Origin: Brucella intermedia LMG 3301
GTDB taxonomy: Bacteria; Pseudomonadota; Alphaproteobacteria; Rhizobiales; Rhizobiaceae
Direction of reading: 5' to 3'
Length of the DNA: 64,000 nt
NCBI RefSeq assembly: GCF_000182645.1
Contig: NZ_ACQA01000002.1
Location: 1,669,001 to 1,733,000, forward strand
The stretch's first letter is position 1. Each line of letters starts with the position of its first letter. Shown in pieces: positions 33,927 to 43,646 of this stretch. Both the position numbers and the translations under genes were made by a program. A model generated the notes under the pieces. It saw only the letters and a program-made list of their open reading frames with translations. It was not told the origin of the DNA and made no database searches.

Positions 33927-36900
33927 ATGACGCTCGCTTCAACATTGAATGTACCAGGTCATAATCAGGCAATCGAAGCTGCACGGACTGTGGAGCGCGT
34001 GGTCGGAAATGCTTGGGCAACCGACAGCGCCGGCGGAATAATCTACATGACTGAATCAATGCTTTCATTGGTCGGATTTTCACTGGACCAGTTCAACGAA
34101 CCGGCTGGCGCTGGCACGCGTGGCTGGTCAAAACTCATTCATCCAGATGATTATGCTTATTTTGCCGCCACTCGGCTTCGCAGCCTGGAGACAGGCGAAC
34201 GCTACGCCATCGAGCATCGTGTCTTGAGTTCCAGCGGCGCTTATCGGTGGTGCCGCAGCGCGGGCGAGCCGGTGCGCGATAAAGGGTCTCGAATTGTCGG
34301 CTGGTATGGAACTGTCATAGATGCCTATGTCCCGTCGATCACAGGTGAACGTTTCACCCATGCGACGAACGCTAGTTTAGACGGAGTCACGCAATCCGAC
34401 ACTGCCCAACGGCTCGATCTCACCCATCCCGATGACCAGCTTTCGATCTCGCATGCAACTGCACGGGCTTTCTGGACAGGCGTACCGCAAATTACCCGGC
34501 ATCGGCGTCGCCAACCGGATGGCAGTTATCGTTGGATCGAAACCCGGTCCGAACCTGGCTATAGTGTTAGTGTGGAAATTGGTAATCTCGTCACGGAGAG
34601 AGATTCTATTCCGCGGTCCGTCGCCGGCCCATCCGGCAATGATGAGGCAGAGCCGATGCGGTCTGCCATGGTGGTCGAGAGTATTTTTGGAAACGGCTGG
34701 GCATTCGATGCAACGGGAAGGTGGATATTCCTCCATCCGTTTGCGCAAAGTTCGCTTGGCGTGAGTTTGGATTATCTCAACGAGGCTGTAGACGAGGGTC
34801 ACACAGCCTGGAAACGTTTGTTGCACCCCGATGACTACCATGACGTTGCGAAGCGTTGGCTTCATTGTCTCGCAACCGGAGAAGATTTTAACGTTGAGTT
34901 CCGCTTTCGACGGGCAAGTGACGTATATGTCTGGGCGCGTACTGCCGCCCGGGCGGTGCGTGATCATAGTGGTCGCATCGCTGGTTGGTACGGAATTGCG
35001 TTGGACAATGATGTTTATAAAAAGACGGTCACTGCGCTACGCGAACGCGAGAAAAGCCTTCAGCAATTGATCGACACGGTACCCGCAATGGTCTGGAGTA
35101 CATCGTCTACAGGCACGCCAACTTATGTAAACAAGCGCTTCATCGAGGTAACAGGGGCGAGGCTGCAAGATATCTCAGCGCCCGACAATTTCCTGAATTT
35201 CAGTGTGATTCACCCCGACGACGTTCAGAAGGCGCGTGACGCCATGGACTATTCGTTGGCGACGAATGAGCCATATCTCCAGAGATACCGGCAGATACGA
35301 GCAGATGGCAGCTATCGGTGGACTGAAACCCGGGCCGAGCCTTTGCGCGACGAGACGGGCACGGTCGTCCAGTGGTACGGTGTCTGCGTTGATATTGATG
35401 ATTTGGTGGCTGCTCAGAAATCGCTGTCCGAGCGGGAACGCGAGCTTTCTATGCTGGTCGATATGGTGCCAAGCTTTATCTGGCGGCTCAACGCAGAAGG
35501 CGAACCCGACTACTTTAACAAGCGTTTGATTGATTTTTGTGGCGTAAGGATTGATGATCTGGGCGGGGCGCAGACGAAGCGGCGAGCCGCCGTCATCGAG
35601 AAGATCATCCACCCTGATGACCTTGAAGGCGTTTCGCAAGCTCTGAGTCTTAGCATCAATACGGGCAAGCGCTTTTCAATGAGATATCGCGTTCGCCGAG
35701 CTGATGGCGTCTATCGTTGGGTTTCCGGTCAAGCTGACCCACTGCGGGATAACGACGGACGAATTGTGCAATGGTATGGCTTGTCGACCGATATTGATGA
35801 TCAGGTCAAAGCGGAAGATGCGCTGAAGCAAAGCGAGCGTCGTTACCGGGATTTGTTTCAGTACATGCCGATAGCGCTCACTCAAATCGATGCGCAGAAA
35901 CTTGCTGTCCTTTTCAAGGAGTTGCGTTCCCAAGGTGTTGAGGAACTGCGGGACTATATAGACGAGCATCCGGATTTTCTTATGCGCGCTGTCGAGGCTT
36001 TGGAAGTTGAGGAGGTCAACGACCATATTCTTGGTATGTTCGGCGCAAGCAGCCCAAGCGAAATGTATGGTTCCGCTGGGCGTTATTGGCAGCCAGGATT
36101 GGACACGATCCGTCGTTCGATCGAAGCGCGTTACCGTGGGGAAGAGGTTTTTCAGGAAGAAACAAAGGTTATGCGCCTGGACGGCAGCGTAATCGATGTC
36201 CTTTTCACAACCGCACGACCAGACGCGGTGGCTGATAAAAGCCTTGTTGGATTTATCGACATAACTCAGCGAAAAAAGGCTGAGGAAGCATTGCAAGAGC
36301 GGGAGCGCTCCCTTTGGCGGCTTGTCGAGGCCTTACCCGTGATGATCGACTGCGCGGACGCCAACGGTGAACCGATCTATCGAAGTGATCGTTTGTGCGA
36401 ATTTCTCGGCTTCGGTCTCGATCAGCTTGAGGAAAATAGAAAACTCAGGACAACGCTCGATGCTGGCGTGCATCCTGATGATCTGCAGGGTGTTCTGGAG
36501 CAATATGCCCATTGTCTGGCGACAGGTGAGCCCTACGCCCGCCGGCACCGGTTGCGTCGTTTCGATGGGCAGTATCGATGGGTCGAGACACGGGCGGAGG
36601 CGATGCGCGACGGAAGCGGTAATATCGTTCAATGGAACGTTATCTGTCTGGATATCGATCGCGAAGTGCGAGCTCAGGAGGAATTGCGCCTGACCCTTGA
36701 GAAACTCGCTCGGGCGAGCCAGGCGTCCAGTCTTGCGGAGCTCTCGGCCTCGATTGCGCATGAAGTGAATCAGCCTCTGGCCGCAATCGTTGCCAATTCG
36801 CACGCTTGCCAGCGTTGGCTCATGGCTGAGCCGCCGAATACCGAAAGGGCGCTCAAGACAGTGGAGCGTATTACAAGAGATGCGACGTCCGCTGCCGAAA

Positions 36901-37403
36901 TCGTGGGGCGCATCCGCGCATTGTTCAAGCAATCTTTCGTCGCGAAAAAGAAGATCATGCTGAGCGATATTATAAGCGAAGTTCGCGATCTGATGGCGGA
37001 AGAATTGACGCGTTGGCGCATTCGCACAGTCGTCGATGCGGCTGATGGCTTGCCGTTTGTGATGGCTGATAAGGTTCAAATACAGCAGGTAATACTTAAT
37101 CTTATTCGGAATGCAGTCGAAGCGATGGAGACTGTTTCGGATCGTCTTTTGACTATCGAAGTGGTTAGGGACGAAGATGTAGTCCGGACAAAAATCAGCG
37201 ATAGGGGTGTGGGAATATCGCCCACGGAAAGAATGTTCGAACCATTTATTACAACGAAAGAACAGGGAATGGGCATGGGACTGGCAATTTCCCGGTCTAT
37301 TGTGGAGGCACATGGCGGTCGGTTATGGGCAGAGAAAAATGAACCACAAGGGACATCGTTGGTTTTTACCCTTCCAGTCGTCATGAAAGCTGTAGCCGTA
37401 TGA
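33927..37403 (+). CDS. Giant multi-PAS soluble histidine kinase
   Basis: The 1158-residue kinase has about seven PAS-fold modules in a row (near residues 10-135, 145-235, 250-365, 378-500, 510-630, 640-775 and 785-905). Most carry an HPDD turn, a YRW strand and a WYG-x-x-x-DID ending. The kinase core has H945 in SIAHEVNQP, and its N (LIRNAVEAM), G1 (DRGVGIS) and G2 (GMGMGLAI) boxes are complete. No transmembrane segment is seen, so it should be cytoplasmic and sense internal signals such as redox state, light or small ligands; the bound cofactor is not evident. Its stop overlaps the first response regulator (37400-37403), making a kinase-regulator operon. Its core is very close to that of the kinase at 26150-28246. 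Confidence 0.92.
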   Translation: MTLASTLNVPGHNQAIEAARTVERVVGNAWATDSAGGIIYMTESMLSLVGFSLDQFNEPAGAGTRGWSKLIHPDDYAYFAATRLRSLETGERYAIEHRVLSSSGAYRWCRSAGEPVRDKGSRIVGWYGTVIDAYVPSITGERFTHATNASLDGVTQSDTAQRLDLTHPDDQLSISHATARAFWTGVPQITRHRRRQPDGSYRWIETRSEPGYSVSVEIGNLVTERDSIPRSVAGPSGNDEAEPMRSAMVVESIFGNGWAFDATGRWIFLHPFAQSSLGVSLDYLNEAVDEGHTAWKRLLHPDDYHDVAKRWLHCLATGEDFNVEFRFRRASDVYVWARTAARAVRDHSGRIAGWYGIALDNDVYKKTVTALREREKSLQQLIDTVPAMVWSTSSTGTPTYVNKRFIEVTGARLQDISAPDNFLNFSVIHPDDVQKARDAMDYSLATNEPYLQRYRQIRADGSYRWTETRAEPLRDETGTVVQWYGVCVDIDDLVAAQKSLSERERELSMLVDMVPSFIWRLNAEGEPDYFNKRLIDFCGVRIDDLGGAQTKRRAAVIEKIIHPDDLEGVSQALSLSINTGKRFSMRYRVRRADGVYRWVSGQADPLRDNDGRIVQWYGLSTDIDDQVKAEDALKQSERRYRDLFQYMPIALTQIDAQKLAVLFKELRSQGVEELRDYIDEHPDFLMRAVEALEVEEVNDHILGMFGASSPSEMYGSAGRYWQPGLDTIRRSIEARYRGEEVFQEETKVMRLDGSVIDVLFTTARPDAVADKSLVGFIDITQRKKAEEALQERERSLWRLVEALPVMIDCADANGEPIYRSDRLCEFLGFGLDQLEENRKLRTTLDAGVHPDDLQGVLEQYAHCLATGEPYARRHRLRRFDGQYRWVETRAEAMRDGSGNIVQWNVICLDIDREVRAQEELRLTLEKLARASQASSLAELSASIAHEVNQPLAAIVANSHACQRWLMAEPPNTERALKTVERITRDATSAAEIVGRIRALFKQSFVAKKKIMLSDIISEVRDLMAEELTRWRIRTVVDAADGLPFVMADKVQIQQVILNLIRNAVEAMETVSDRLLTIEVVRDEDVVRTKISDRGVGISPTERMFEPFITTKEQGMGMGLAISRSIVEAHGGRLWAEKNEPQGTSLVFTLPVVMKAVAV

Positions 37404-38041
37404 ACGAAGGTCAACTGGTATTCATCGTAGACGATGACGAGCGCATTCGGGAGGCCCTGGAGGAGTTGCTGGAGTCCTACGGCATGCACACCATGGCATT
37501 TGGGTCGGCGGCAGATTATGTCAATGCGCCTAAGCCCGATGTTTCCTCGTGCCTCATACTGGACGTGAAATTGCCCGACATCAACGGCTTGGAACTGCAA
37601 AAGCAAATTTCGACAGGAGACCATCCTCCCATCGTATTCATTACGGGACATGGTGACATTCCCAGTTCCGTTCGCGCCATGAAAGGTGGTGCAGTCGATT
37701 TTCTGACCAAGCCTTTCAGCGACGTGAAACTCATGGCGGCGATCCGTGCTGCGATAGCGCAGGATTGTGAAACACGTGCCAATCGATCGGAAATTACTGA
37801 GTTGAGACAACGTTATCGCGAGCTCACCGCCCGCGAGCGTGAAGTGCTGCCGCTCGTTGTCAGTGGGCTCCTCAATAAGCAGGCAGCAGCCGAACTTGGT
37901 ATAAGAGAAGTCACACTGCAGTTGCACAGAAGAAATGTCATGCAAAAAATGGCAGCCGCTTCGCTTGCTGATCTTGTACGCATTGCGGACAAATTGAGGA
38001 TCCCGATTACCCATGCTCGGCGATCGAAAGGAGACGAATGA
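37400..38041 (+). CDS. FixJ-like response regulator (receiver plus LuxR HTH)
   Basis: The 213-residue protein has a receiver with phosphoacceptor D55 (CLILDVKLPD), acidic DDD at 11-13 and K in FLTKPF. A NarL/FixJ HTH follows (LTAREREVLPLVVSGLLNKQAAAELGI). FITGHGDIPSSVRAMKGGAVDF is the typical FixJ/NodW pattern, shown here in part. It overlaps the kinase gene by 4 bases and the next receiver gene by 4, so it is the first likely target of the giant kinase and would act as a DNA-binding activator. Confidence 0.92.
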   Translation: MNEGQLVFIVDDDERIREALEELLESYGMHTMAFGSAADYVNAPKPDVSSCLILDVKLPDINGLELQKQISTGDHPPIVFITGHGDIPSSVRAMKGGAVDFLTKPFSDVKLMAAIRAAIAQDCETRANRSEITELRQRYRELTAREREVLPLVVSGLLNKQAAAELGIREVTLQLHRRNVMQKMAAASLADLVRIADKLRIPITHARRSKGDE

Positions 38042-38418
38042 TGATCAACGACAGACTCGTGATCGCAGTTGTCGATGACGATTCCCGCTTGCTGGAATCC
38101 ATGGAGGATCTGCTGGAAGCGACTGGCTATACGGCCCGGTGTTACTCGTCAGCTGCCTCTTTGTTGACGCGGGGGCTTGCTGGCGTGGATCTGATTATTA
38201 CCGACGTTGGTATGCCCGATATCGATGGGTTCGAGCTCAGAGAAATCGTGCAGGAAATTCATCCCGATTTACCAGTTTTTCTGATCACAGGCCGTCATGA
38301 AATTGCCGATCAGGAACGTGCTCAGGGTGTGACGGGGTTTTTCCGTAAGCCGTTTGATGGGCAAACTTTGCTAACCGCTATCAGCGACGCACTCAATGTA
38401 CGCCGAACGGAGGGTTGA
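38038..38418 (+). CDS. Single-domain response regulator
   Basis: The 126-residue protein is only a receiver: acidic DDD at 13-15, phosphoacceptor D56 in LIITDVGMPD, Thr in FLITGRH and Lys in FFRKPF. It has no output domain, so it may act as a phosphate sink, a shuttle between kinases or an allosteric partner. It starts at ATG 38038 overlapping the preceding gene and ends one base before the next start. The tight packing supports one operon with the kinase and both FixJ-like proteins. Confidence 0.9.
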   Translation: MMINDRLVIAVVDDDSRLLESMEDLLEATGYTARCYSSAASLLTRGLAGVDLIITDVGMPDIDGFELREIVQEIHPDLPVFLITGRHEIADQERAQGVTGFFRKPFDGQTLLTAISDALNVRRTEG

Positions 38419-38419
38419 T

Positions 38420-39103
38420 ATGAGAACCGAACAGTACGCGCGGAACCACAAACCAACACTGCCTTTGCAACCTGCGAAGGAGACAGAGCAGCCGTTGGTC
38501 ATCATAGTCGATGATGATGAAGCCGTAAGAGAGGCTCTTTCTGATCTCATCTTGTCCGCAGGGTTTCGGCCCGTTGCCTTTGGGTCCACGCGTGAGCTCG
38601 TGGGAACCGAACTATTGGAAGCACCCGGTTGCTTGATCCTCGATGTGCGCATGCCGGGGACAAGCGGATTGGATTTACAACGTCAACTGGCACAGAACGG
38701 CAATCCCAAACCGATTATCTTCCTGACAGGCCATGGCGATATCCCTATGACTGTGGAAGCGATGAAAGCTGGCGCTGTGGATTTTCTCACGAAACCGGTC
38801 CGCGATCAGACACTGCTCGATGCAGTCGCTTCGGCAATTGATATGGATGCGCGACGGCGAGCGCAATCCGTCATTGTCAAACGGAATATCGAGCGTCATA
38901 TGACATTGACGCCGCGTGAACGCGAAGTTTTGCGGGAAGTCGCAAGAGGCCGCCTCAACAAGCAGATCGCTTTCGATCTTGGTATCAGCGAAGTGACAGT
39001 GAAACTTCATCGTGGAAACGTGATGCGGAAGATGGAGGCATCTTCCATCGGTGAACTGATCAGGATCTGGGAAACCCTGCCATTGCCAATCCAAAGGTCC
39101 TGA
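38420..39103 (+). CDS. FixJ-like response regulator, second copy
   Basis: The 227-residue protein (start ATG 38420 after GGAGGG) has a receiver with D75 in CLILDVRMPG and K in FLTKPV, plus a LuxR-type HTH (LTPREREVLREVARGRLNKQIAFDLGISEV in pieces). A 23-residue polar N-terminal extension sets it apart from the first copy. Last gene of the kinase operon, it faces the converging LysR gene 46 bases away. Two DNA-binding outputs for one kinase suggest branched control or division of labour between kinases. Confidence 0.9.
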   Translation: MRTEQYARNHKPTLPLQPAKETEQPLVIIVDDDEAVREALSDLILSAGFRPVAFGSTRELVGTELLEAPGCLILDVRMPGTSGLDLQRQLAQNGNPKPIIFLTGHGDIPMTVEAMKAGAVDFLTKPVRDQTLLDAVASAIDMDARRRAQSVIVKRNIERHMTLTPREREVLREVARGRLNKQIAFDLGISEVTVKLHRGNVMRKMEASSIGELIRIWETLPLPIQRS

Positions 39104-39149
39104 ACGCGAGCGCCAGCCAGACAATCTCCGTGCGAAAGATAGCTCGAAC

Positions 39150-40046
39150 TCAAAACGCAGCGAGTTCCTTCGCGCGCCGCTCCACCAGGTCACAGAGAAG
39201 ACGTACACGCAGGGGGACCTGGTGTTTGAATGCGTGGACGACATTGAAAGGCATTGGTTGAATTTTCAGTTGCCGTCCAAATTCAACCAGTTTTCCCTCT
39301 TCAAGTTCGTCTTTGACGATGCAGCGCATAACAACGGCCGCGCCGATACCATGTCTCGCAGCCGCTTTCAGTGCCTGCCCCGTATCACAGGCGATGGGGC
39401 CTGTCGGAGTGAACTCACTTCCATCTGATAGTCTTATCTTTCTCGAAATGCCGTTTAATTCATATCGTGCAAAAGGCACGCGGGCTGCTTCCTCTGCAGT
39501 GCTTGGCGAGCCGTGTTTTTTCGCGAATGGGGGCGAGCTGACCATAATCATTTTGAAATCAACGAGCCGCCTGATCATAAGGTCGCAGTTAGCAACAGTT
39601 CCAACCCGAAATGCAACATCGTAATCGTCGCGGATAATATCGACATGTTGGTCCGTTAGGCCGATTTCAAGTTGAATTGCTGGATATCGAACTGCGAAGT
39701 CAGACAATATCGTTTCAAGGAACAGCGGTGCAAGTTCGCTGGGCATACTAAAGCGGACACGACCGGATATCTCCTTTGAAGCGTTTATGTCGTCCCCGGC
39801 CATATTGAGCTCACGAAGTAACGGGGACAATCGCTCAAAAAGTGAATGTCCATCCGCGGTCAGCACAAGTGTGCGGGTGGATCGAAGGAAGAGGCGGGTT
39901 TGTATCAGCGTTTCAAGCCTTGCCACGCTTCTGGAGACTGCTGACGGTGACGTTTTGAGCAGCCGGGCGGCTGCGCTGAAGGTGCCCGCTTCCACGGTGC
40001 GGACAAATGCGAGAAGACCGGCCGTCTCATTCAACAGGTTTGCCAT
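39150..40046 (-). CDS. LysR-family transcriptional regulator
   Basis: The 298-residue protein has an N-terminal winged HTH (AFVRTVEAGTFSAAARLL, SPSAVSRSVARLE) and a C-terminal periplasmic-binding-like effector domain (residues 90-290). It belongs to the CrgA/AaeR-like group by the LFLRSTRTLVLTADG pattern. It is divergent from the SDR gene with a 95-base gap, the usual LysR layout, so it likely controls that dehydrogenase and itself. The effector is unknown. Confidence 0.9.
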   Translation of the reverse strand: MANLLNETAGLLAFVRTVEAGTFSAAARLLKTSPSAVSRSVARLETLIQTRLFLRSTRTLVLTADGHSLFERLSPLLRELNMAGDDINASKEISGRVRFSMPSELAPLFLETILSDFAVRYPAIQLEIGLTDQHVDIIRDDYDVAFRVGTVANCDLMIRRLVDFKMIMVSSPPFAKKHGSPSTAEEAARVPFARYELNGISRKIRLSDGSEFTPTGPIACDTGQALKAAARHGIGAAVVMRCIVKDELEEGKLVEFGRQLKIQPMPFNVVHAFKHQVPLRVRLLCDLVERRAKELAAF

Positions 40047-40141
40047 TCAAGCTCCGGGAGCAAAAGTGAAGTACCCAATCACTGACTAATGAAACGGAAT
40101 TCAATCCATATTTTATCCCCAGATCAATATGGAGAAAGTAT

Positions 40142-40891
40142 ATGGGTGTTCTCAAAAACAAGGTTGCTATCATCACGGGTGGTAACAGCGGAATTGGCAA
40201 AGCGGCGGCTAAACTTTTTGTCGAGAACGGGGCACGGGTCGTAATAACAGCGCGACGCCAAGACGTTCTGGATAATGCGGTGAGCGAAATAGGGGGAGAC
40301 GTCGTTGGCATTTGTGGCGATGTATCAGACTTGGCCCATCATAAACGTGTTGCGGAGGAGGTCTCTCGCCGTTTTGGTGGGTTCGACATCTATTTTGCCA
40401 ATGCCGGCGTCATCGATTTGAAGCCGTCAGAAGCAATATCGGAAGCGAGCTATGATCGGCATTTTGACGTCAATACGAAAGGCGTATTCTTTGGCGTTCA
40501 AACCCTTTTGCCACTTATGCGCGACGGTGGAACAATCCTTGTCACCAGTTCTCTGGCTGCGACCAAAGTGCTTCCCGATCATACGGTCTATGCGGGCTCG
40601 AAGGCTGCCGTGGTCGCTTTCGTGAAGAACTGGGCGCTGGAGCTCAAAAACCGGAGAATACGGGCGAACGTCATTAGTCCCGGCCCAACGGATACTGAAA
40701 TCCTTGGGAAACTGGGCATGCCGGATGCTGAGCGTGGCCCGTTCCTCAGTAAGATGGCTGAAACGATTCCCGCAGGAAGAATGGGAACCAGCGAGGAATT
40801 GGCGGAAGCCGCTCTCTTCCTCGCTTCAGATGCAAGCGGTTTCATCAACGGCATCGATCTTCATGTCGACGGTGGAATGGGGTTGATCTAA
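40142..40891 (+). CDS. Short-chain dehydrogenase/reductase
   Basis: The 249-residue classical SDR has TGGNSGIGKAAAKL (TGxxxGxG cofactor loop), an NAG motif (FANAGV), catalytic Ser in LVTSSLAAT and Tyr-Lys in YAGSKAAV. The C-terminal FINGIDLHVDGGMG is typical of the family. The basic residues after the first strand (ARRQDV) suggest NADPH preference, which is inference. ATG follows GGAGAAAGTAT. It is divergent from a LysR gene, its probable regulator. Specificity cannot be assigned. Confidence 0.9.
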   Translation: MGVLKNKVAIITGGNSGIGKAAAKLFVENGARVVITARRQDVLDNAVSEIGGDVVGICGDVSDLAHHKRVAEEVSRRFGGFDIYFANAGVIDLKPSEAISEASYDRHFDVNTKGVFFGVQTLLPLMRDGGTILVTSSLAATKVLPDHTVYAGSKAAVVAFVKNWALELKNRRIRANVISPGPTDTEILGKLGMPDAERGPFLSKMAETIPAGRMGTSEELAEAALFLASDASGFINGIDLHVDGGMGLI

Positions 40892-40914
40892 AAGGACTCG
40901 CCTGCTGGAGGTTG

Positions 40915-40942
40915 GCTCGACAGCGAAAGATAGCTGTCGAGC
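40915..40942 (+). terminator. Hairpin after the SDR gene
   Basis: GCTCGACAGC (40915-40924) and GCTGTCGAGC (40933-40942) form a perfect 10-base stem 23 bases after the stop. The following T content is low. The rest of the gap to 41252 holds no supported gene, only the ribosome site of the next one. Confidence 0.6.
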
Positions 40943-41252
40943 ACATTGATGCAAGTCTGGCAATCTTTGATTACGTCGCGGCTGCACCTATACTTTGGGC
41001 CTAATTGGGCAAGTATCGAGCATAGGACGCTCCACCCCAATCGCCGATAGACCGTGTTTTGCGCTCCGGGTTACCGTTGACGTGTGGCTGGTAATTCGCG
41101 TCAGCGCTGAAATCTCGGTTCCAGTGCCTCGCCGATCGCAAAATGATGAATTCGCAAGCGTGAGATGTGAAAAATTTTTCCTGAAAACGCCGTCGGGTTC
41201 CAGTTAGCGATCTGGATGAATAATTCTTACTTCTTAAGCAGGAGATAAACTA

Positions 41253-42464
41253 ATGACCAAGCATATCCTCATCGTAGGCGCTGGTTTTGCTGGCGTTATG
41301 GCGGCTTTGGCCGCGTCTCGACTGAGGCACGAAAAGGGTGTGTCAGCGGAGAGCTTGAAAATTTCGGTCGTGTCGCCGGACCCGGAACTCGTCATCCGTC
41401 CTCGACTTTATGAACCTCACCCGGAGAAAATGACCGCTCCCCTCGGCGAATTATTCGAAGCCACCGAGATAGAATTTGTTCCAGCTACGGTAGAAAGAAT
41501 TGATGCGGCCAACAACCGTGTTACGGTCCTTGACGATCGCGGTCAAAGTTCCTCACTACCCTATGACAGGCTCGTCCTTGCTTCCGGTAGTCGCGGCTTT
41601 CAACCACCAATTCCTGGTCTCTCCGAATATGGCTTTGCGTCCAACCATCTCGAGGAAGCGATAATACTGGATCAACATTTGCACAGTCTCGCTGCGCAGC
41701 CAGCAAGTCCGGCGCGAGATACCCTGGTGGTTGGGGGCGCCGGTTTCACAGGTTTGGAAGTTGCGACCGAGCTTAAGGCACGTCTTCAGACCATTTTGGG
41801 GCCGACTGCTCAACCTCGCATCATTATCGTTGACAGGAACCCTCACGTCGCACCTGCGATGGGAGAACATCCAAGGCCCTATATTGAAAGCCGTCTTGAG
41901 GGGCTTGGTATCGAAACGAGGCTCAACACGGGTATCGCGCAACTCGACAGTTCTTCCGTGACGCTCGATAGCGGCGAGCGGATAGAGACCTCAACCGTCA
42001 TTTGGTCTGGCGGAATGCGCGCTTCTTCACTTACATCCCAGCTTGATGCGGACAAGGACTCCTTGGGTCGCATCATTGTCGATCCCGATTTACGTGTGCC
42101 TGGCTATTCTTATATTTTTGCAACCGGCGATACGGCAAAGGCAGCCACCGACGATAAGGGCAATTTCTCGCTGATGTCATGTCAGCATGCTCGTCGGCTT
42201 GGTGCGTTTGCAGGACATAACGCAGCAGCCGAACTATTGGGTGAAGCCACCCTTAAATATGATCAGCCAGCCTATGTCGTCTGCCTCGATTTGGGCCCTG
42301 ATGCGGCGATCTTTACTCGTGGTTGGGATGGTAAGGTCGAACTTACGGGCGCGGAGGCAAAAAAGGTGAAACAGGAGATAAACACCGTCTGGATTTATCC
42401 GCCGGCACCTGAACGGACCGCGGCATATGAAAACGTTCAGACAGCGCGGACCGTTGATTTCTAG
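41253..42464 (+). CDS. FAD-dependent NADH-dehydrogenase-like oxidoreductase
   Basis: The 403-residue protein has two Rossmann motifs: FAD-binding ILIVGAGFAGVMAALAA at residues 5-21 and an NAD(P)H-binding TLVVGGAGFTGLEVATEL near 155. It also has an ATGDTAKA FAD motif near the C-terminus. The plan is that of type II NADH dehydrogenases and related soluble flavoproteins; no clear membrane anchor is seen. GCAGGAGAT upstream of ATG is a strong ribosome site. The efflux pair follows 138 bases later on the same strand and may or may not share its transcript. Quinone use is inferred from the family only. Confidence 0.87.
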   Translation: MTKHILIVGAGFAGVMAALAASRLRHEKGVSAESLKISVVSPDPELVIRPRLYEPHPEKMTAPLGELFEATEIEFVPATVERIDAANNRVTVLDDRGQSSSLPYDRLVLASGSRGFQPPIPGLSEYGFASNHLEEAIILDQHLHSLAAQPASPARDTLVVGGAGFTGLEVATELKARLQTILGPTAQPRIIIVDRNPHVAPAMGEHPRPYIESRLEGLGIETRLNTGIAQLDSSSVTLDSGERIETSTVIWSGGMRASSLTSQLDADKDSLGRIIVDPDLRVPGYSYIFATGDTAKAATDDKGNFSLMSCQHARRLGAFAGHNAAAELLGEATLKYDQPAYVVCLDLGPDAAIFTRGWDGKVELTGAEAKKVKQEINTVWIYPPAPERTAAYENVQTARTVDF

Positions 42465-42602
42465 AACTATCGCAGCGTTGACTCCGCATATAGTCCTTCA
42501 CACCCGGCGCATTGCTATGGCCCGCTTCAGTTTTGGAGGCGGGCGTAGCATTGAGAACTGCTCATTGCGGATTAGGACATAGTATAAATTTACATAATAG
42601 CG

Positions 42603-43646
42603 ATGCCGAAGATGATGTCTTGGACGAAAAAGCAAATCGTTGGGCTGGTGTTTTGTCTCAGCGCGATTGCAACCGCTGTAGGAGGTTGGATGTGGGCGCG
42701 TTCGACCGAGCGGACGGCGACGGACAATGCCTATGTTCGCGGTAACACGACAGCAATCGCATCGAAGGTAACCGGATATGTCACCGTGGTTGACGTAGCC
42801 GACAACCAGTATGTACGGGCGAATGATGTTCTGTTCAGAATTGATGACAGGGATTTCCGCGCACGTCTGGCGCAGGCTGAAGCAAATGTGGAGGCGGCAC
42901 AGGCACATATCGACAATGTGGAGGCGGAGATACAGCTGCAGCATATTCTGGTCAAGCAGGCGACGGCGCAGAAACGGGCAGCAGAGGCAGATCTTGCTCT
43001 CGCGGTCAAAGCGTCTCAGCGACAGCGTGAACTTGTTCGCACAAATTCGGTCAGCAGAGCTCAGGTCGATGAAAGTGACGCTGCGAGGTCGAAAGCAGAG
43101 GCTGGCTTGTTAGGTGCTAAGGCTGCGGTGGAGGCACAAGAAACACGTATCAAGGTTCTCACCACACAAAAGGAAGCTGCCTTGGCTGCTGTGCTTCAAG
43201 CCAGGGCTGCGCGTGACCTGGCCCGAATTGATCTCGACAATACAGTCGTCCGTGCTCCCTTTGACGGTGTTATTGGTAACCGTCAGGTCCGCGTCGGACG
43301 CCTGGTATCCCCCGGAGCTTCCTTGATCGATCTGGTGCCAATCAAGGACGTGTGGATTGTTGCAAATTTCAAGGAGACACAGATCGAGAGTATTCAGCCC
43401 GGGCAGTCAGCCCAGGTAACGGTCGACGCCTATCCCGGCATAATTATCGAGGGAAAAGTTGACAGTTTTGCACCGGGTAGCGGATCGGCCTTCAGTCTCC
43501 TGCCCGCTGATAATGCTACTGGCAATTTCGTCCGTGTCGTGCAACGTGTTCCAGTCAAGATCAAACTTGTTCAGAACCCAATTCCCGGCCGCCTGGTTCC
43601 GGGACTTTCTGCCCGGGTTCAGATCATTCTGGGGAGCGAGAGCTGA
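42603..43646 (+). CDS. HlyD/EmrA-family membrane fusion protein
   Basis: The 347-residue protein has one N-terminal membrane anchor (residues 9-29). A lipoyl half-motif (TDNAYVRGNTTAIASKVTGYV) precedes a long coiled-coil hairpin (about 75-200), the second lipoyl half (VVRAPFDGVIGN) and a beta-barrel (VWIVANFKETQI). This is the EmrA plan: the adaptor between an inner-membrane pump and an outer-membrane channel. Its stop overlaps the MFS start (ATGA at 43643-43648), so the two form a pump pair. No outer-membrane factor is present nearby. Confidence 0.9.
   Translation: MPKMMSWTKKQIVGLVFCLSAIATAVGGWMWARSTERTATDNAYVRGNTTAIASKVTGYVTVVDVADNQYVRANDVLFRIDDRDFRARLAQAEANVEAAQAHIDNVEAEIQLQHILVKQATAQKRAAEADLALAVKASQRQRELVRTNSVSRAQVDESDAARSKAEAGLLGAKAAVEAQETRIKVLTTQKEAALAAVLQARAARDLARIDLDNTVVRAPFDGVIGNRQVRVGRLVSPGASLIDLVPIKDVWIVANFKETQIESIQPGQSAQVTVDAYPGIIIEGKVDSFAPGSGSAFSLLPADNATGNFVRVVQRVPVKIKLVQNPIPGRLVPGLSARVQIILGSES

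Noticed and set aside
26150..37403. The two PAS kinases as the ends of a recent segmental duplication
   Set aside because: The kinase cores are similar in protein sequence but their N-terminal halves differ in plan and the genes between do not repeat.
35175..38014. Several minus-strand frames (35175-35639, 36333-37313, 37076-38014)
   Set aside because: All are opposite the giant kinase or its regulator, whose motifs are complete.
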